A DNA stretch of 64,000 bases from Galeopsis tetrahit. Taxonomy: Eukaryota > Streptophyta > Magnoliopsida > Lamiales > Lamiaceae. A program made the translations under genes and the position numbers. The notes beneath the pieces were generated by a model. That model saw nothing but the letters and a program-made list of their open reading frames with translations, did no database searches and was not told where the DNA came from. This document shows positions 11,333 to 23,600 of the stretch, one piece after another. The stretch covers positions 12,290,677 through 12,354,676 of the forward strand of contig OY776124.1 in assembly GCA_963675135.1 (NCBI GenBank). Direction: 5' to 3'. The stretch's first letter is position 1. Each line of letters opens with the position of its first letter.

Positions 11333-13025
11333 TTACTTGCTTTATTTCATTTCTTGCTCATTTTATTTGCTTTGTTAGTTTAGTTCGATGTGTTTGTGAG
11401 TTTTGATGTTAGTTGGAGAAGCTTGGATTGAATGGACGATTGGAGATCGAAAGTGGAACTTTGAGCTTCGAAGAAGGTGTAGCTATAGCAATCGTGAGAG
11501 GTACGCCCACTCCAAACTTAGGAATTGCATAACAATTACTAAGTTTGGGGGGGGGTAGTGGAATTTATATTCTTGTTCATAATATTGATTGTTTAGCTAC
11601 TCTTAGTGTTAATTGTTGGGATAGTGGCCCATGTGTGTAGATTTGTATGGTTAGCACTTGGTGTCAATATCAATGCAACACTATTTTTCCAAACTTTTAA
11701 TTGCTTTGCAATGAAAAAGTTTGGGGGGGGGGGGTATGTTCGTTTTTACATTTTCTATAGACACCAATGTGTACTCTTGTGTATGTGTGTAATTTGAGCT
11801 TTAATGATCATCGAGACACATTTGATAGTGATTTGTTGTGAATTTGATTCCTTGAATGTGTACATGATTGTAATGAATCATGTTGTTTGTGTTGTTGTCA
11901 TCTTGTTGCCTATGGATGTTTTGCATGCACAATGAGTTATGTGTGGTGGTGATTGTTGAATGTTTGAGTCTTTAATGAACCGGTAAGAGTTGAGCTTTGA
12001 ACCGAGCATTAATCCGGTTTATTTCATTTGTGAGTGAATCAATTCATTGCTTGCTTTTCTAGAACTTGCCCAAGTTCTTGCTTGAAATCATGCTTGTGTG
12101 ATACTTTGAGATAGGATGTAGGCCATCTTTCGTACGACACGTCACTTAGCCAAAAATTTCCCAATAACCAAAGTAATCTTCCGTAGTTAGCCCGTTTGAG
12201 CTTGATTTCCCATTCTATTGGCAACCTACAATGTTTAACCACTTAGCCTTTTGAGCCTTTGATATCCAAATCTAGTGGAGAAATAAAAGAAAGTAGTAAA
12301 ACATGTGCTTTAGTGCCTTTGGTTTGAAGAGAAAATTGGCAAAGTTGTGAAAAGAGAAAAAAGAGATGGAAGGGAAAAGAAAATAATTGAGAAAGAAAAG
12401 AGGGACAATGAGCCCCAAGAGCTTAAAAAGAAAAGAAATTTTCTAGAAAAAGATGAGGAGATGAATGCATTTGAGGAAATTAAAGGAAAAGTGAGAAGGA
12501 AGGTTGTAACCCTTAAGAGCACAAGCTTGAATTGTTGAATAACAACTTTCATTCTCCACTAGACGAGTCACTATTTCCATATTCATCTTACCCCGTCCAA
12601 AGAGCCAATGTTACGTCCTTGGTTAAGCCCTATTGATCTCATTGTTGAACATGTTTGTGGTGGAAAGATGGTAGAGCTTTGGCAAGCTTATGGCAATTGC
12701 AATGCATGATTTGATTGATGAGTGCTTATTGTCCTTAATTTGTTTGATTGTTTGAGAGAAACACTATATCTAGGGAGTTGAACTTGAACATCTTGATATT
12801 GTCATCACCATCACTTGTTGTTGTGTGTAGAGCATGTGTGAGTTATGAGTTGGATCTTCAATATTGAACTTGTGATCATTTTAAGAATGTATCTTAAGGA
12901 AGAAGAATTCATTTCATGTCATTTGATACGTGGGATCTTACATTGATTATCTAGTTGTAAATTTCACCCTCATGTTGAAATTCTTTCGTTGCTCGAGGAC
13001 GAGCAACACTTTAAGTTTGGGGGAG
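11333..13025 (+). other. 3' noncoding region of the gag element, with polypurine motifs
   Basis: No coding potential is recognised. AAGTTTGGGGG-type polypurine strings occur near 11541, 11722 and 13012; the last, directly before the LTR, is the likely plus-strand primer. The sequence CGAGGACGAGCAACACTTTAAG just before it parallels GAGGACAAGCATTGG before the polypurine tract of the full Athila. Confidence 0.6.
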
Positions 13026-13319
13026 TTTATTCGGGTGGAATTTACACGATTTATATGCATATTTGAAGCTCATTTGATGTTGATTTCATTGAATTATACA
13101 GTAAATATGATTGTTTAAGCCAAAATGAGAGAAAGGTTGTGTTTTGTCAATTGTGTAGGAAATACGATGGAATTTGGAGCAAAACACATACCACAAGTGA
13201 TCGGGCCGGAAAGAGGAGTGCACGGTTGGATTCGTCTCGAAAAACGGAGTGGATTAGCCAAAGGAATCGAGTCAATCCGACATACGAGGCGAAAGTTATG
13301 CATGGAACGAGAAGAGGAA

Positions 13320-13640
13320 ACTCGGTCGAGTGCGTCAACTCGGCCGAATCTGCAACTTTGAACTCTACTGCGCACTCGGCCGAGTAAGGATGAATGCGTA
13401 GCTCCTGGAATCGGACATCACTCGACCGAGTAAGGTTACTCGGCCGAATCTGCAATTTTGCACTTTACTGCGCACTCGGCCGAGTGAGCCAACTCGGCCG
13501 AGTAAGGTTGAATGCCGTAGCTACTGAAATTGAAGACCACTCGGCCGAGTGACCCTCACTCGGCCGAGTCTCGGCTGGAAAGAGTTGCTACACGCTTCTT
13601 AAGTGTTCCACTCGGCCGAGTGACCCCAACTCGGCCGAGT
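13320..13640. repeat. Cluster of about eleven CTCGGCCGAG palindromes in the LTR
   Basis: The 10-bp palindrome CTCGGCCGAG, or one-base variants of it, recurs about eleven times, often in pairs separated by about 17-19 bases (for example 13475 and 13492, 13540 and 13559, 13612 and 13630). It lies 90-400 bases upstream of the LTR TATA box, where enhancer elements usually sit. It is far more GC-rich than its surroundings. Confidence 0.75.
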
Positions 13641-13726
13641 CACCCCATTTTCGGTGCCAAACTTGTATTTTCTCCATTTTTGAGGGATCAACTTGCAATT
13701 ATGCCATTCAAACCCTTCCCAAACAC

Positions 13727-13733
13727 TATATAA
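13727..13733 (+). promoter_or_regulatory. TATA box of the gag-element LTR
   Basis: TATATAA within AAACACTATATAAACTCCC, a plant core-promoter match in the position expected for an LTR U3 region. Transcription would start about 30 bases downstream. Confidence 0.55.
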
Positions 13734-14924
13734 ACTCCCTTTCTTAAAATCCAAAAGGGGGACTCCTTTTACAAGCATTTTTCCACACACACATTCACAT
13801 AGTTGTAGGTGTTCTTCATTTTTAGTTTAATTTCTTCAATAGATTAGATAGAATAGTGGTGTTTACTTCAAATCAAGCTACGATTATCATCGGGCATCGT
13901 CTATTACATCGTTTTGTAGCTAAATTCGTATGATCAAGGTGATATTACTCTATTTTGCAATTCAATTTGGTATTTTCTTAATTTCTTCAATCTCTTGTTA
14001 TTTTATTATGAGTTTGATGTTATTTGTTGTTGTAGCCATGGGATTCTCTTCTAGAACCATGGGCTAATCCTCAATTGCCTTGGGTGTGGATGTTTTGATG
14101 AGAATTTAGTGTAATTGTGGATCAATTGCATGATTAGCTTATAATTTTGGAGTTTATGTTTCTAGAGTTGTACTTTGATTGATTCATTTGGTTGATCAAC
14201 CATATTAGCAAGCATGTTCGATTATGTTTATTGCAACGAGAGTTGGGTAGCATGATTGGGAGTGTGAGTGTGAGCTTTGATCAATTGAATAGAAGTTAAT
14301 TAGTAATTAGCTCACCCGAGAGGGGTGTTAATGGCTAGACCGACAACCTTAGACACTAAACGAATAGAGGTCGTCTAGGAGTTTGGTGAGAGGGCATTTC
14401 ATAAGCATTAGTAACCGTGTTGAAAGTGCTTATGCAACACTATCTTAGGAGCTTATGGTATTTGGTTAGATCCTATAATTGCTAATCAATGCACGATGTT
14501 TACCTATGCCTTTCGAGGGGGTTTGCACACTTATGTGATAGCCTTTAGCTTAACCAAAATTTGTAGTAAAATCATGTAATTGGTTCACTAGTTCACTTAA
14601 TTGCTCACAAAACGGAAACACCCGAGGCAATACACTTCCCTTGCACTTTCCAAAAGAAAGTTAGATAGATTGTCATTTCTTGTCACTAGTTCTTATTACT
14701 TTAGTTAATATAGTTTACTATTTTTGAGCTTATTCCCGAAAATCCAAAACACATCATTTAGTTACTACAATAACATGCCTACTTGTAACTTTAGGGATTC
14801 ACTAGCACTCAATTAAGTCCTTGGAATGAAATTTTACTTGGTATACTTATCGTACTACTAACGAACCCATACGCTTGTGGGGATCGTATAGTTGTAAAAA
14901 GTGTGCAAAAATACATCCAAGTCA

Positions 14925-15734
14925 GTCCTTCGTGCGTATCTTTTTAAGCTTGAAATATTGTTCTGCCTGATCCAACCAATTGATCGCGTCCTCTCCTCCG
15001 AATTTCGGAAATTCTAGTTTCACTCCTCGCGGCCGGTGGTCGCCTGGTCGTTCTGTTTTGCGATGGTTCCGACGTCTTCTTGAGTGTCCGTCGCTTGAGC
15101 TCGATCCGCTGGTCTCTTCGCTGTCGTCCGTCTCGGGTTCTAACGAAGACGAACCGTCTCTTTTAAAAGGGTTCGTTTCGATCGCGAATGGGTTCTTGGG
15201 TTTTCTTGCTCGGAATCGTGACCCTTCCCCTTCTTCTCCTCGTCGTAGGCTACCCGGATCGCTTTCTTGATAGCTGTTCTTGCTTCTCTCTTTCCTTCGG
15301 AATATTCCCTCTCTTAACTTCTTGCCTTCTTCCAAGCTGACGTTCTCTCTATTTCGTGACGTTCGTTTTCACGATCCGAGCGTTCCCCGAGGCGGTTGGC
15401 CCACACTTCGTTACTCAGCTGTGCAATTGAAGCCTCAAGCTGGGCGAATCTCTGTTTGTTCGACACCATACTTTCGCTGTTTATTTTCGATAGATCAACT
15501 CTGGCTCTGAGGCCAATTGATAAGAACCGAGATGTAATTCTAGAAACTTGGAGCGCGACTCTCCAAATTACCCTAGCAACCAGTTTAGGAACTGTAGAAA
15601 AGAACTTAATTCTCATAAAATGATGCTACGATAAAGACATGCAGTGGATGCTACTGTAAGCTTTTTATCCGTAAATTGCCCAGAAAACTAAAATTTTACT
15701 ATTACTTAGGTATATTTTGAGCTTGTAGTAGAAT
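14925..15734 (-). mobile_element. Gypsy (chromovirus-like) gag start and partial LTR, minus strand
   Basis: On the minus strand, 15517 down to about 15500 reads ATTGGCCTCAGAGCC, a worn form of the tRNA-iMet primer-binding site (TTGGTATCAGAGC). Sequence above 15518 is then the 5' LTR, ending ..TTCTTATCA. A gag begins near 15470 (MVSNKQRFAQLEASIAQLSN), shifts frame near 15320, and continues as an Arg/Ser/Glu-rich stretch to GVKLEFPKFGGEDAINWLDQ and AEQYFKLKK, the usual gypsy capsid entry motif. It stops abruptly at 14925, where the Athila-type element inserted. The rest of gag and all of pol are absent. Confidence 0.72.
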
Positions 15735-16142
15735 CACTGTATTCATAACCGGATCGGCCGGTTCAACCGGGAATCGAGCTCGGAATTGGTCTGATACCAC
15801 TTAAAAAATTATTTAAATGGTTGAATCGGACAAAATCGATTTCTCCTTTTTTTTTTCTATTTTATATATATAAAAAATAATCAATATTTCTTTTTCTTCT
15901 ACAATTTTATACTTTTGACTTGAGTTATTTCGAATCTTTTAATTTTTTGTTGTTATTTTATGACTTTATTGTATTTATTTTTATTTCATAAATGCATTTT
16001 TTAATATAACATAAATAATATTAAAAAATATATATATATGGATCATTTTAAGGGTAGGATTGGTAGTCCAACAGATCCAACTGGTTGAACCGTGAGTCGG
16101 TGTCCAATGCGGTTGATCACTAGTCCGATTATAAAAACACTG
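15735..16142. mobile_element. hAT-like MITE with 8-bp target duplication
   Basis: It is 408 bp with imperfect inverted ends (left CACTGTATTCATAACCGGA; right end complements to CAGTGTTTTTATAATCGGA). Both ends are followed inward by a GGTTCAACC block. The flanks AGTAGAAT and AGTATAAT differ at one base of eight, the duplication length of hAT transposons. The CAGTGTTTT..AACCGG start is common in plant MITEs. Confidence 0.8.
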
Positions 16143-16310
16143 AGTATAATATTTTGACTCTTTATAGTAACATATTTTGGCATTGTGATAAGACAATACT
16201 TAAGAGTGGGAAAAAAAAATTCAATTAAGTTTTACAAGTATTGACTCGGGTTTGACAAGCAAGTTTTTGTCACAATTTACCTTAATCAGTTATACTTTAC
16301 TGTAATTTTA
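16143..16310. other. Short intergenic spacer
   Basis: This spacer between two MITEs may continue the gypsy LTR interrupted at 15735. I see no other feature. Confidence 0.3.
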
Positions 16311-16608
16311 TACTCCCTCCATCCAAATTCATAATGCCCATTTTTTTAGCACGTATTTAATGAATATTGATTAGTTTAGTTTATGTAAAAAGTAAATAGA
16401 TTGAGTGCATGATAGTGTGAGGTCCACTTATAAATAATGTAATTGTTTATGAATAAAGTGAATGACACGTGAATAAATAAGTGATGGTTGAATGGTGCAT
16501 ATAAAATAGTGTAAATAATATTATTTAAAAAAAGAGAATGAACATAATGAAATTGGATGATCAAAATAAAAAAGTGAGAATAATAAAATTAAACGGTGAA
16601 AGTATAAT
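16311..16608. mobile_element. Stowaway-like MITE
   Basis: It starts TACTCCCTCCATCCAAATTC and ends with the worn complement ACGGTGAAAGTA, flanked by TA. The interior is shared with the copy at 839-1015. Confidence 0.7.
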
Positions 16609-17195
16609 TTTAAATTTTAGTTTTCATAATAATTGGATTTGATTCAATAAAAAAAAAAGTAACAAGATTATAACGAGATCAATAGACAAAGAAACACAAT
16701 ACCTTCAATCCACATTGGATCAAATCTGAAGTGCTACTCCATTTCAATCGTGAGAAAAGCGGGAAGAGAAATGCACATTTGTTCACACATGCAAATCAGG
16801 TCTTCATTCTCGGTAGGAAATAACACCTCACACATACTAATGTATTTCCATGTCAAGAAAATTAGAGAAAGAATGAAAGACAAAGATCCATCAAAAATCT
16901 AATAACTATCAAGTACGGATAAAAACCAACGAAAACAAGTCTCATGAAGGGAAGAAAATCGCACTTGGGTGTTAAAGGTCTCTTCAAGTACTAAAGGGTG
17001 CATGAAGGCTTAAAAAAAGCTACAACAAAAGAGCTAAAACAAACTAAAACAAGGAGTCTAACGATAAACAATGACCTAAAAATAAAATAATGTGGTCAAC
17101 TGATCAATCTGTCAATCGACGCATTTTGAAAAAGATCGAACTGTTGCCCCGAACTGCAATATAGAAGGAGAAATCGTAGCTACGAGTATAACCAG
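16609..17195. other. Intergenic, nothing recognised
   Basis: AT-rich with A-rich runs and no open frame of interest. I could not relate it to other parts of the window. Confidence 0.4.
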
Positions 17196-17590
17196 TGATG
17201 GATCCAGAATTTCAGATTCGGGGGTACAAAAAATATTAAGTAAAATACCATTTAATAATGAAAGTCATACGATTCTAGGAATCTTAAAAAAAATTACATA
17301 ATGTTAAAACAAATTACAATAGAAACCGACAAATCCTCATGTTTTAAAAACTCTCTATGATATCATCATTGAAAATTTGTAGAACACATCATTAACAAAA
17401 GTAATCAAACTATTATTTAATAACTGATCACTCATACTATTTCACAATTTATTTTTTACATAAGTCATTTCAAAAAAGGAGAACTAAGTGCATTTTAAAG
17501 TTGTGGATTTTCTTTTAGGCTTCAGTCAATTAAAAGAAGTAATTAAATTTGTATTGGCCTATTAACGGGGGATGCAGCTGGCCTCTTACA
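17196..17590. mobile_element. Remnant of a GA(C/T)GGA(G/T)CCAGAA-type DNA element
   Basis: It begins GTGATGGATCCAGAATTTC then GGGGGTAC, resembling the left end of the larger element at 33619 (GTGACGGAGCCAGAAAATC then GGGGGCCC). The right boundary is vague (GGGGGATGCAGCTGGCC near 17567), so this is a weak call. Confidence 0.4.
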
Positions 17591-17603
17591 AATAATAATA
17601 AGG

Positions 17604-17880
17604 GTTAGTCTTGGGTTAGACCGTCTCACATAATGAGATTCGTGAGACGGTTTTTATATATAAAAAGTAATAATGTTTGAGAAAAAAATGATAGTGTTTA
17701 AGTAAAAAGTGATAGTAACCTTTGTTAAAAATATTATCACTTTTTATTTAAACATTATCACTTTTTTTACAAACTAAAATCTGAAAAAAAAAATATGGAT
17801 TACCCTACTCAAAATTTTGAAATATGGGTTAAAAGAATTCGTCTCACGGATTCCGTGAGATAGTCTCACACAAATTTTTA
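17604..17880. mobile_element. MITE with GTCTCAC inverted ends
   Basis: Left GGGTTAGACCGTCTCACAT followed by GTGAGACGG; right TTCCGTGAGATAGTCTCACA. The inverted ends flank an AT-rich body containing an internal inverted pair, AAAAAGTGATA.. and ..TATCACTTTTT. This layout is common in plant Mutator-like MITEs; I did not resolve a target duplication. Confidence 0.65.
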
Positions 17881-18942
17881 TCAAATAAAAAATTAATTTG
17901 GGTATAACGACGATGGACGGTGATGGTGTCTTTTAAAGAAATTTTTTCTCTAAAAGTGAAAAAGATCCCGAAAGAAGTGGAATATTGAAAGAAGAAATAG
18001 GAGGAATAGGGAGTGGCGGTGGATAAAGAAAAATGTGAAAATGCCTTAATTCAATTTAATCAAATTACTTTCCTGTCCAAAAAAAGTTTAATCAAATTAA
18101 ATTAAGGTGAGATCGATCCAAATTATTTTCATATCATACTACATCAATTCTTCTGTTCTGTTTTTTTTTTTTTTTGGTTCTGTTTTTTTAATTTATATTA
18201 ACCAGACCTTCAGTTAATTATTTTTTGACAAATCTAACAAAACAAGTAAATCAAGACTTTAATTTCAAATAATTATGGTAGATTACATGAACTAAGTATA
18301 AAAAAAAATCATTAATTTCAAATAATTAAAATAGGTTACATGAATCAATTTTAAATTTTAAAATCACTTTGATATGGATTAATCTTCTTTCACATGTTTC
18401 TTTCTTTTAAGTAGATCTTCATTAAATTTCTTAGTATATTTATATATTTATCTATGACTTCAAGACACTCTTCTTTGATTGTCTTGAGCTCTTTTAAAAT
18501 AACCTAACTTTATCGACTCCATTTGACGTACAAATACACCTATAAATCAGCATCAAACCACCGTAGATAGTATTCTTGCATCATCTCTTCAATAGTACAA
18601 CACCTAGCATATTTTAATTTCGTCTTCACCACAGTGAGTGGACAATGCTCTTATTCTATTATTCACATCACTGTCTATTTTTCTATCCTTCTGAATAAGC
18701 GAACCCATGTATTTAAATTGATTATTTATATATATGTATTTCATGTTCATCAAGTGAAATGATATTTGAATATTGGAGCCAACGACTATTAAATTTGTAC
18801 TTCATATATTATGTCTTCAACCTGCCATATTTATTCTAAAACTCTTTTTTAATTTGATTTTACAGATGATATATGTATTTCTTACTATTGGAGGGACAAC
18901 GATACAGTCGTATTAATCCATCTCGAATTGAAGAGTCTTAAA
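17881..18942. other. Intergenic AT-rich DNA
   Basis: No gene recognised. It ends in a 38-bp unit (18943-18980) whose second copy was the target of the copia insertion that follows. Confidence 0.4.
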
Positions 18943-18985
18943 CTTAGAATTGTATTAATATTTTGTAATGATCTCTTGAACTTAG

Positions 18986-19105
18986 CATTAAGAAATAAGT
19001 CAAACATTCCTTATTTGTGTAATTCTGTTACCTTGTAAAACATCTTTATATATACAAATCATATCTCCTCACCAAAGTTAACGGTGATCAAATTCATTGT
19101 TCACA
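18986..19105 (+). repeat. 5' LTR of the copia element
   Basis: It matches 24963-25126 from TTAA-AAATAAGTCAAA to the shared end ATTGTTCACA. The expected TG start reads CA here (two transitions). Its 42-base gap lies between CCTT direct repeats, which suggests a slippage deletion. Confidence 0.78.
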
Positions 19106-19240
19106 TGGTATCAATCTTCCTTCGATCCTAAATTTCTGTTTCCCACCGCCTTCACGGCATCTCTCTTCCCTCTTCGACGAGCCGGTCCCTCTGTCCCCTT
19201 TTTCTCCTTGTCGAGCTTGTCCCCCTCGATCTCTCTTCAA

Positions 19241-20662
19241 ATGGTTGATTCTGCCATACCCATGAATGTCTTGATTCATATGGTCACTGTGAAGTTGACC
19301 TCCACAAATAACCTTTTGTGGAAGAAGCAGGTCCTGCCCATGCTTCTCTGCGCCGATCTCTTAGGCTTTGTTGATGGATCCACCGTCGCTTCTCTTGCCA
19401 CTGCCGACAGTGCCACTAATTCGGCCTACATCTTGTGGCATGCCAATGATCAAAAAGTTCTTGGTCTCCTCTCCTCTCTTACTGAAGAATCTCTTTCTGA
19501 AGTTATCGACTGTGACTCCTCACGAGATGTTTGGGTTGCTCTCGAGGCTGCCTTCAACCACTCCTCCAAATCTCGCACGACCCAACTGCGTAAGGAACTT
19601 TTTCTCCTCAAGCGCAACGATCTCTCTATTGCGTAATATGGTCGCAAATTCAAGCTCATTTGCGATCAACTGGCCGCTATCGGCAAACCCGTTGACGACT
19701 CCGACAAATCTCATTGGTTCCTACGGGGTCTAGGTCCTCACTTTGGGGATTTCTCGGACACTCGTATGGAACTTACTCAAGTTTCGGGCTTCCGTGATCT
19801 CCTTCATCAGGCAATCGCATTTGAAATCATAAATAAGCCTGCCGAGCCCGTCCCGCCTCCTACTGCTTTCGTCGCCCATGATCGTCCTCGCAACTCATCA
19901 CAGCCTCGTGGCCACTTCAATCACCGTGGCAGCGACTCCTCGTCTCACAAGGGTGGTCGTCATGGTTTAGGTCGCGGAGACCGTAAGCCTTATGTTCCTC
20001 ACTATCAGATCTGCAAGGGCGAGCACTATGATGACAGGTGTGCGTGTCGTTATGCTCGTCAGTCCGACCAATCTGTCGATCAACCCGCTGCTCATCTGGC
20101 TCAGGCATTTCACTCTACTTGCTCGCTCAACTCGCCTACTGCCTCTAATTGGTATGTTGACACTGGGGCATCTGCCCACATGACTTCTCACCCAACTGAT
20201 CTGGATTCCTACTCGCCTTACTCCGGTAATGGTAAAGTGATTGTCCGTAACGGTTCTGGTTTACCTATTTCGCATGTTGGCTCTCGCTCACTTTCTCGTA
20301 ATGTTCAGCTTCGTGATGTGCTTGTTGTGCCCGATATTACGAAGAATCTTTTATCTATCAGCAAGCTTACTTCTGACTTGCATGTTAATGTTATTTTTTC
20401 TGATCAATCATTTCAAATTCAGAAGCGGAGCACCAAGGAAGTGGTCGCTCGGGGCATATGTGAGCAAGGACTTTATGTTTTGGACTCTGTTCTTCCAGCT
20501 TTTGTTGCGGGTGTTTGTTCTACTGTTTCGAATACCTCTTTTAATTTATGGCATTTGCGTTTGGGGCATGTCACATTCGATACCTTAAAATATTTACATA
20601 AAATAGGAGTTATTTTTGTTACTTCAATATTACTAAATCCTGTTGTTTGCTCTTTTTGTTAG
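19241..20662 (+). pseudogene. Copia gag and protease, broken
   Basis: Gag starts at ATG 19241 (MVDSAIPMNVLIHMVTVKL), with the copia gag signature (..NNLLWKKQVLPML, then a variant of LTEESLSEVIDC). TAA at 19634-19636 interrupts it in frame, and the same frame continues to 20662. The zinc knuckle near 20008-20042 is damaged: the first Cys of CCHC is Tyr (YQIC..) and one spacer residue is missing. The protease active site is DTGASAHMTS (about 20160-20190), and the pre-integrase motif LWHLRLGHVTFDTL follows at about 20548-20590. In a live element gag would form the particle and protease would mature it; neither could work here. Confidence 0.84.
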
Positions 20663-23600
20663 TTAGCCAAGAGCAAGCGCTTATCTTTTAATGTTAATGA
20701 GAAACGTGTTTTAAGTATTCTTGATTTGGTGCATTGTGATTTATAGGGACCTGCCCCTATTTCTACTTTAGAAGGGTATCGTTATTACACTGTGTTTATT
20801 GATGATTTTCTCGCTTCTCTTGGATTTATCCCTTACGTGCAAAGAGTGACTTTTTGGTGTGTGCAATTAGTTCTCTTTCTCTATGAAGGTTTTTTAGAGT
20901 GACGGAGGTACAAAGTTTGTTAACACTCGGGTCTCTAGTTTCATGCGAGCACATGGGATTCTTCATCGGCTATCTTGCCCGTATACCCCTCAGCAGAATT
21001 GCAGGGCCGAGCGCAAACATCGACACATCACAGAGACATGCTTATCTGTTGGGATATGAATCCTTGAAACAATGTTCTAGTTGATGAAAGTATGTTTTGA
21101 TGGCCAAAAGCAACTTAAAGTTAGTAATATATGTGGTTCTAAGTCATCTTAACTAAGTCATCTGAATCTAAGCTTACTAATCTGATGAGAAACTTAAATT
21201 GAGATTACTGATCTTAATGCTAACTGAAATAAGTTTACTGATCTTATGAAGTAATATTAAGAGTAAAATTACTGATCTTAACTGAGTTATCTGGAATAAG
21301 ATTACTGATCTTAGTATGGAAACTGAGAATATTTTTAGTGATCTTATATGAGATTTGAAAATCTGAGTTACTGATCTGATGTACTTACTGATCTGATATG
21401 CTTACTGATCTGATAGGTAAGTTACTGATCTTGAATGTTTACTGATCTTAGATATTTACTGATCTTATATGGAAGTTATTGAACTTACATGAGTTACTGA
21501 TCTTATGAGTTATTGATCTTATTGGTTACTGATCTGATATATGAACTGTTAGGAACTAAGCTGATGTTTTGTATTGTATAGACAGCTTATAGTATAGGAC
21601 TTAGAAATACTCATCTGTATATAGTTCAGTTGTTGTATAGATAGGTTTTATATATGTAAAGTTGTATTTTGTTGTATTCAGCATTGTAAAGTTCAGAACA
21701 GTAAAATCAGAACACTAGATTAGGACTAGATTAGAAGAAGATCAGAAGACTAATGAAGACTCAGAAGACTACTTCAGAATAAGAAAACTTCAAAGAAGAG
21801 TTGAAGAAAAGCTTAGAAGAGATCTGGAGAAGTTTTGAAAAGTTTTTGGTTACTGTGCTGATTGAATCAGAAGAGTAAAAATCAGTAGAGTAAAATCAGA
21901 AGAGTAAAAATCAGAACAGTAAGTTACTGTGCTGATTTAGTAAAATTGAAGAATAAGTTTGGAAAGCTTATTTAAAGTGTAACTGGAGATTTATTGAAGA
22001 GATGCTGAGTTGGAAGTTGAAGGAAGTTACAAAGTCGGTTACAAGAAGAAGTTACAACAAAAACAGTTTTAGAGTTAGTTGAGAGTTAGTTCACAAACTG
22101 CTAACTGTCATACTAAGTTCTATAAATACTGTATGATCTCCTACTGCTGAAGACTACTGAAGCAATTACTGATCTTAGAGAATTCAAAGAGCAAAGTCTA
22201 CAAGCAAGAACTCACAGAGTTAAGGAAATCAAAGAAGAAGAAGAAGCCACTGAACTGAAGAGAAGAATCAAAGGCTATTGAAAGAGAAGTTTTACTTTTC
22301 AAGTTTAAGTTTGTATTTTGTAAAACAAGTGTGCTAGTTACTTGTAGAATTACTAGTAGATCGAAGATATACCTGGAGGTATAATCGATAAGATCACAGT
22401 CTTAATCTTGGGACTTTAAGCCACAAGAAACTCAGGAAGAAGAGTTAATAAAACTTCACAACTGGAGTTGTGAGAGTGGATGTAGACATTTGTCGAACCA
22501 CTATAAAATTATGTGTTCTTTACATTTACTGTTTGATATTTGTTTGAGCTGTTTTAATCAAGAACATTAAGAATTAACAAAGATAAAGATCTAGATAAAA
22601 GTTGAGTATAAATTTGATTGGGCTCATTAGTAATCTGATTATTCCGCATTGTGTATTCTGATATATTGAAAGATTTTTGAAAAGTCTATTCACCCCTCCC
22701 CTCTAGACATTTTCACTAGCTTACTCAATATTATTAACTCAACTTTGGGACCAACATTATCTATGTTGTTTCATGCTCATCTTCCTGCTCATTTTTGGTT
22801 TGATGCCTTTGCCGCAACATCGTATGTCATTAACCGTCAGACCTCTACTATCTTAGGTGGTTTTTTCACCTTTTGAAGCTCTCTTCTCCTCCTCTCCGAA
22901 TTATGAGAACTTCAAGCCTCTGGGGTGTCGGGTCTTTCCTTTCCTCCGTGATTATGCACTACATAAACTTGCTCCTCGCAGCCAACCATGTGTTTTCTTG
23001 GGCTAAAGCAACGTGCATAAGGGTTTTCGATGTCTTGATCGCACATTGAACAAGGTATTTGTTACTCGCCATGCTAAGTTTGACGAGCACTGCTTTTCGT
23101 TCTCTGACTCTGCTCGTCCTTCCTCGCCTGATATGATAGATGTATTTGTCTCTCTGGAGCTAAATCTCTCAATCACATTTGTTTGTCCTGCCGACCAGTC
23201 GCCCCTCCCATCTTTGGGCTCGTCTAGTCCTTGCTCGCTATGCCCTTCAGAACCTGATCCGGTCCTCGCCGAGGTTGCTCTAGTGGCTGATCCTCTGCCC
23301 CCTGCTCGCCCCTTGCCTCCTCAGCCTCCGCCGACCTCACACCCCATGGTTACTCGGGGCAAGGCATACATATTCAAACCCAAGTACCCGGTTCATATGG
23401 CCTCCTCGGCGCTGATATCTGCTCTAGCTCTCTCTTCTGAACCTCGAGGGTTCAAGTCGGCCGCTAAGTCACCCTTTTGGCTAGCAACTATGCAAGAGGA
23501 AATTGAGGCGCTTCGCAACAATAACACTTGGGACTTGGTTATTTGCCCATTTAGTGTTAACATTATCGGGTCCAAAAGGTGTTTTCGGACGAAGTACCAT

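Larger units (their letters stand above)
8176..14924 (+). mobile_element. Athila-type gypsy element with gag-protease only, 5'-truncated
   Basis: It comprises a gag-protease reading frame (8213-11269), about 1.75 kb of 3' noncoding DNA, a polypurine tract (near 13011-13025) and a 3' LTR (13026-14924). The 5' LTR and primer-binding site are missing; the CACTA terminus sits directly upstream. No reverse transcriptase, RNase H or integrase is present between protease and LTR, so it was non-autonomous, or lost pol. Its 3' noncoding layout (two hairpins after the stop, repeated AAGTTTGGGG motifs) matches the complete Athila at 38301-46868. The 3' end cuts into the minus-strand gypsy gag fragment at 14925, showing it inserted there later. 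Confidence 0.8.
13026..14924 (+). repeat. 3' LTR of the gag-only Athila-type element
   Basis: It starts directly after the polypurine tract (..AAGTTTGGGGGAG) and runs to ..ATCCAAGTCA. A TATA box, CTATATAAAC (13726-13735), marks the promoter, and 13320-13640 has a cluster of palindromes. The canonical TG start is not seen (it reads TTTATTCGGG), so the left boundary could be off by a few bases. With no 5' LTR in the window I cannot compare the pair. Confidence 0.6.

Noticed and set aside
12347..12552. Lys/Glu-rich frame and its complement
   Set aside because: Low-complexity purine-rich stretch of the 3' noncoding region of the gag element.
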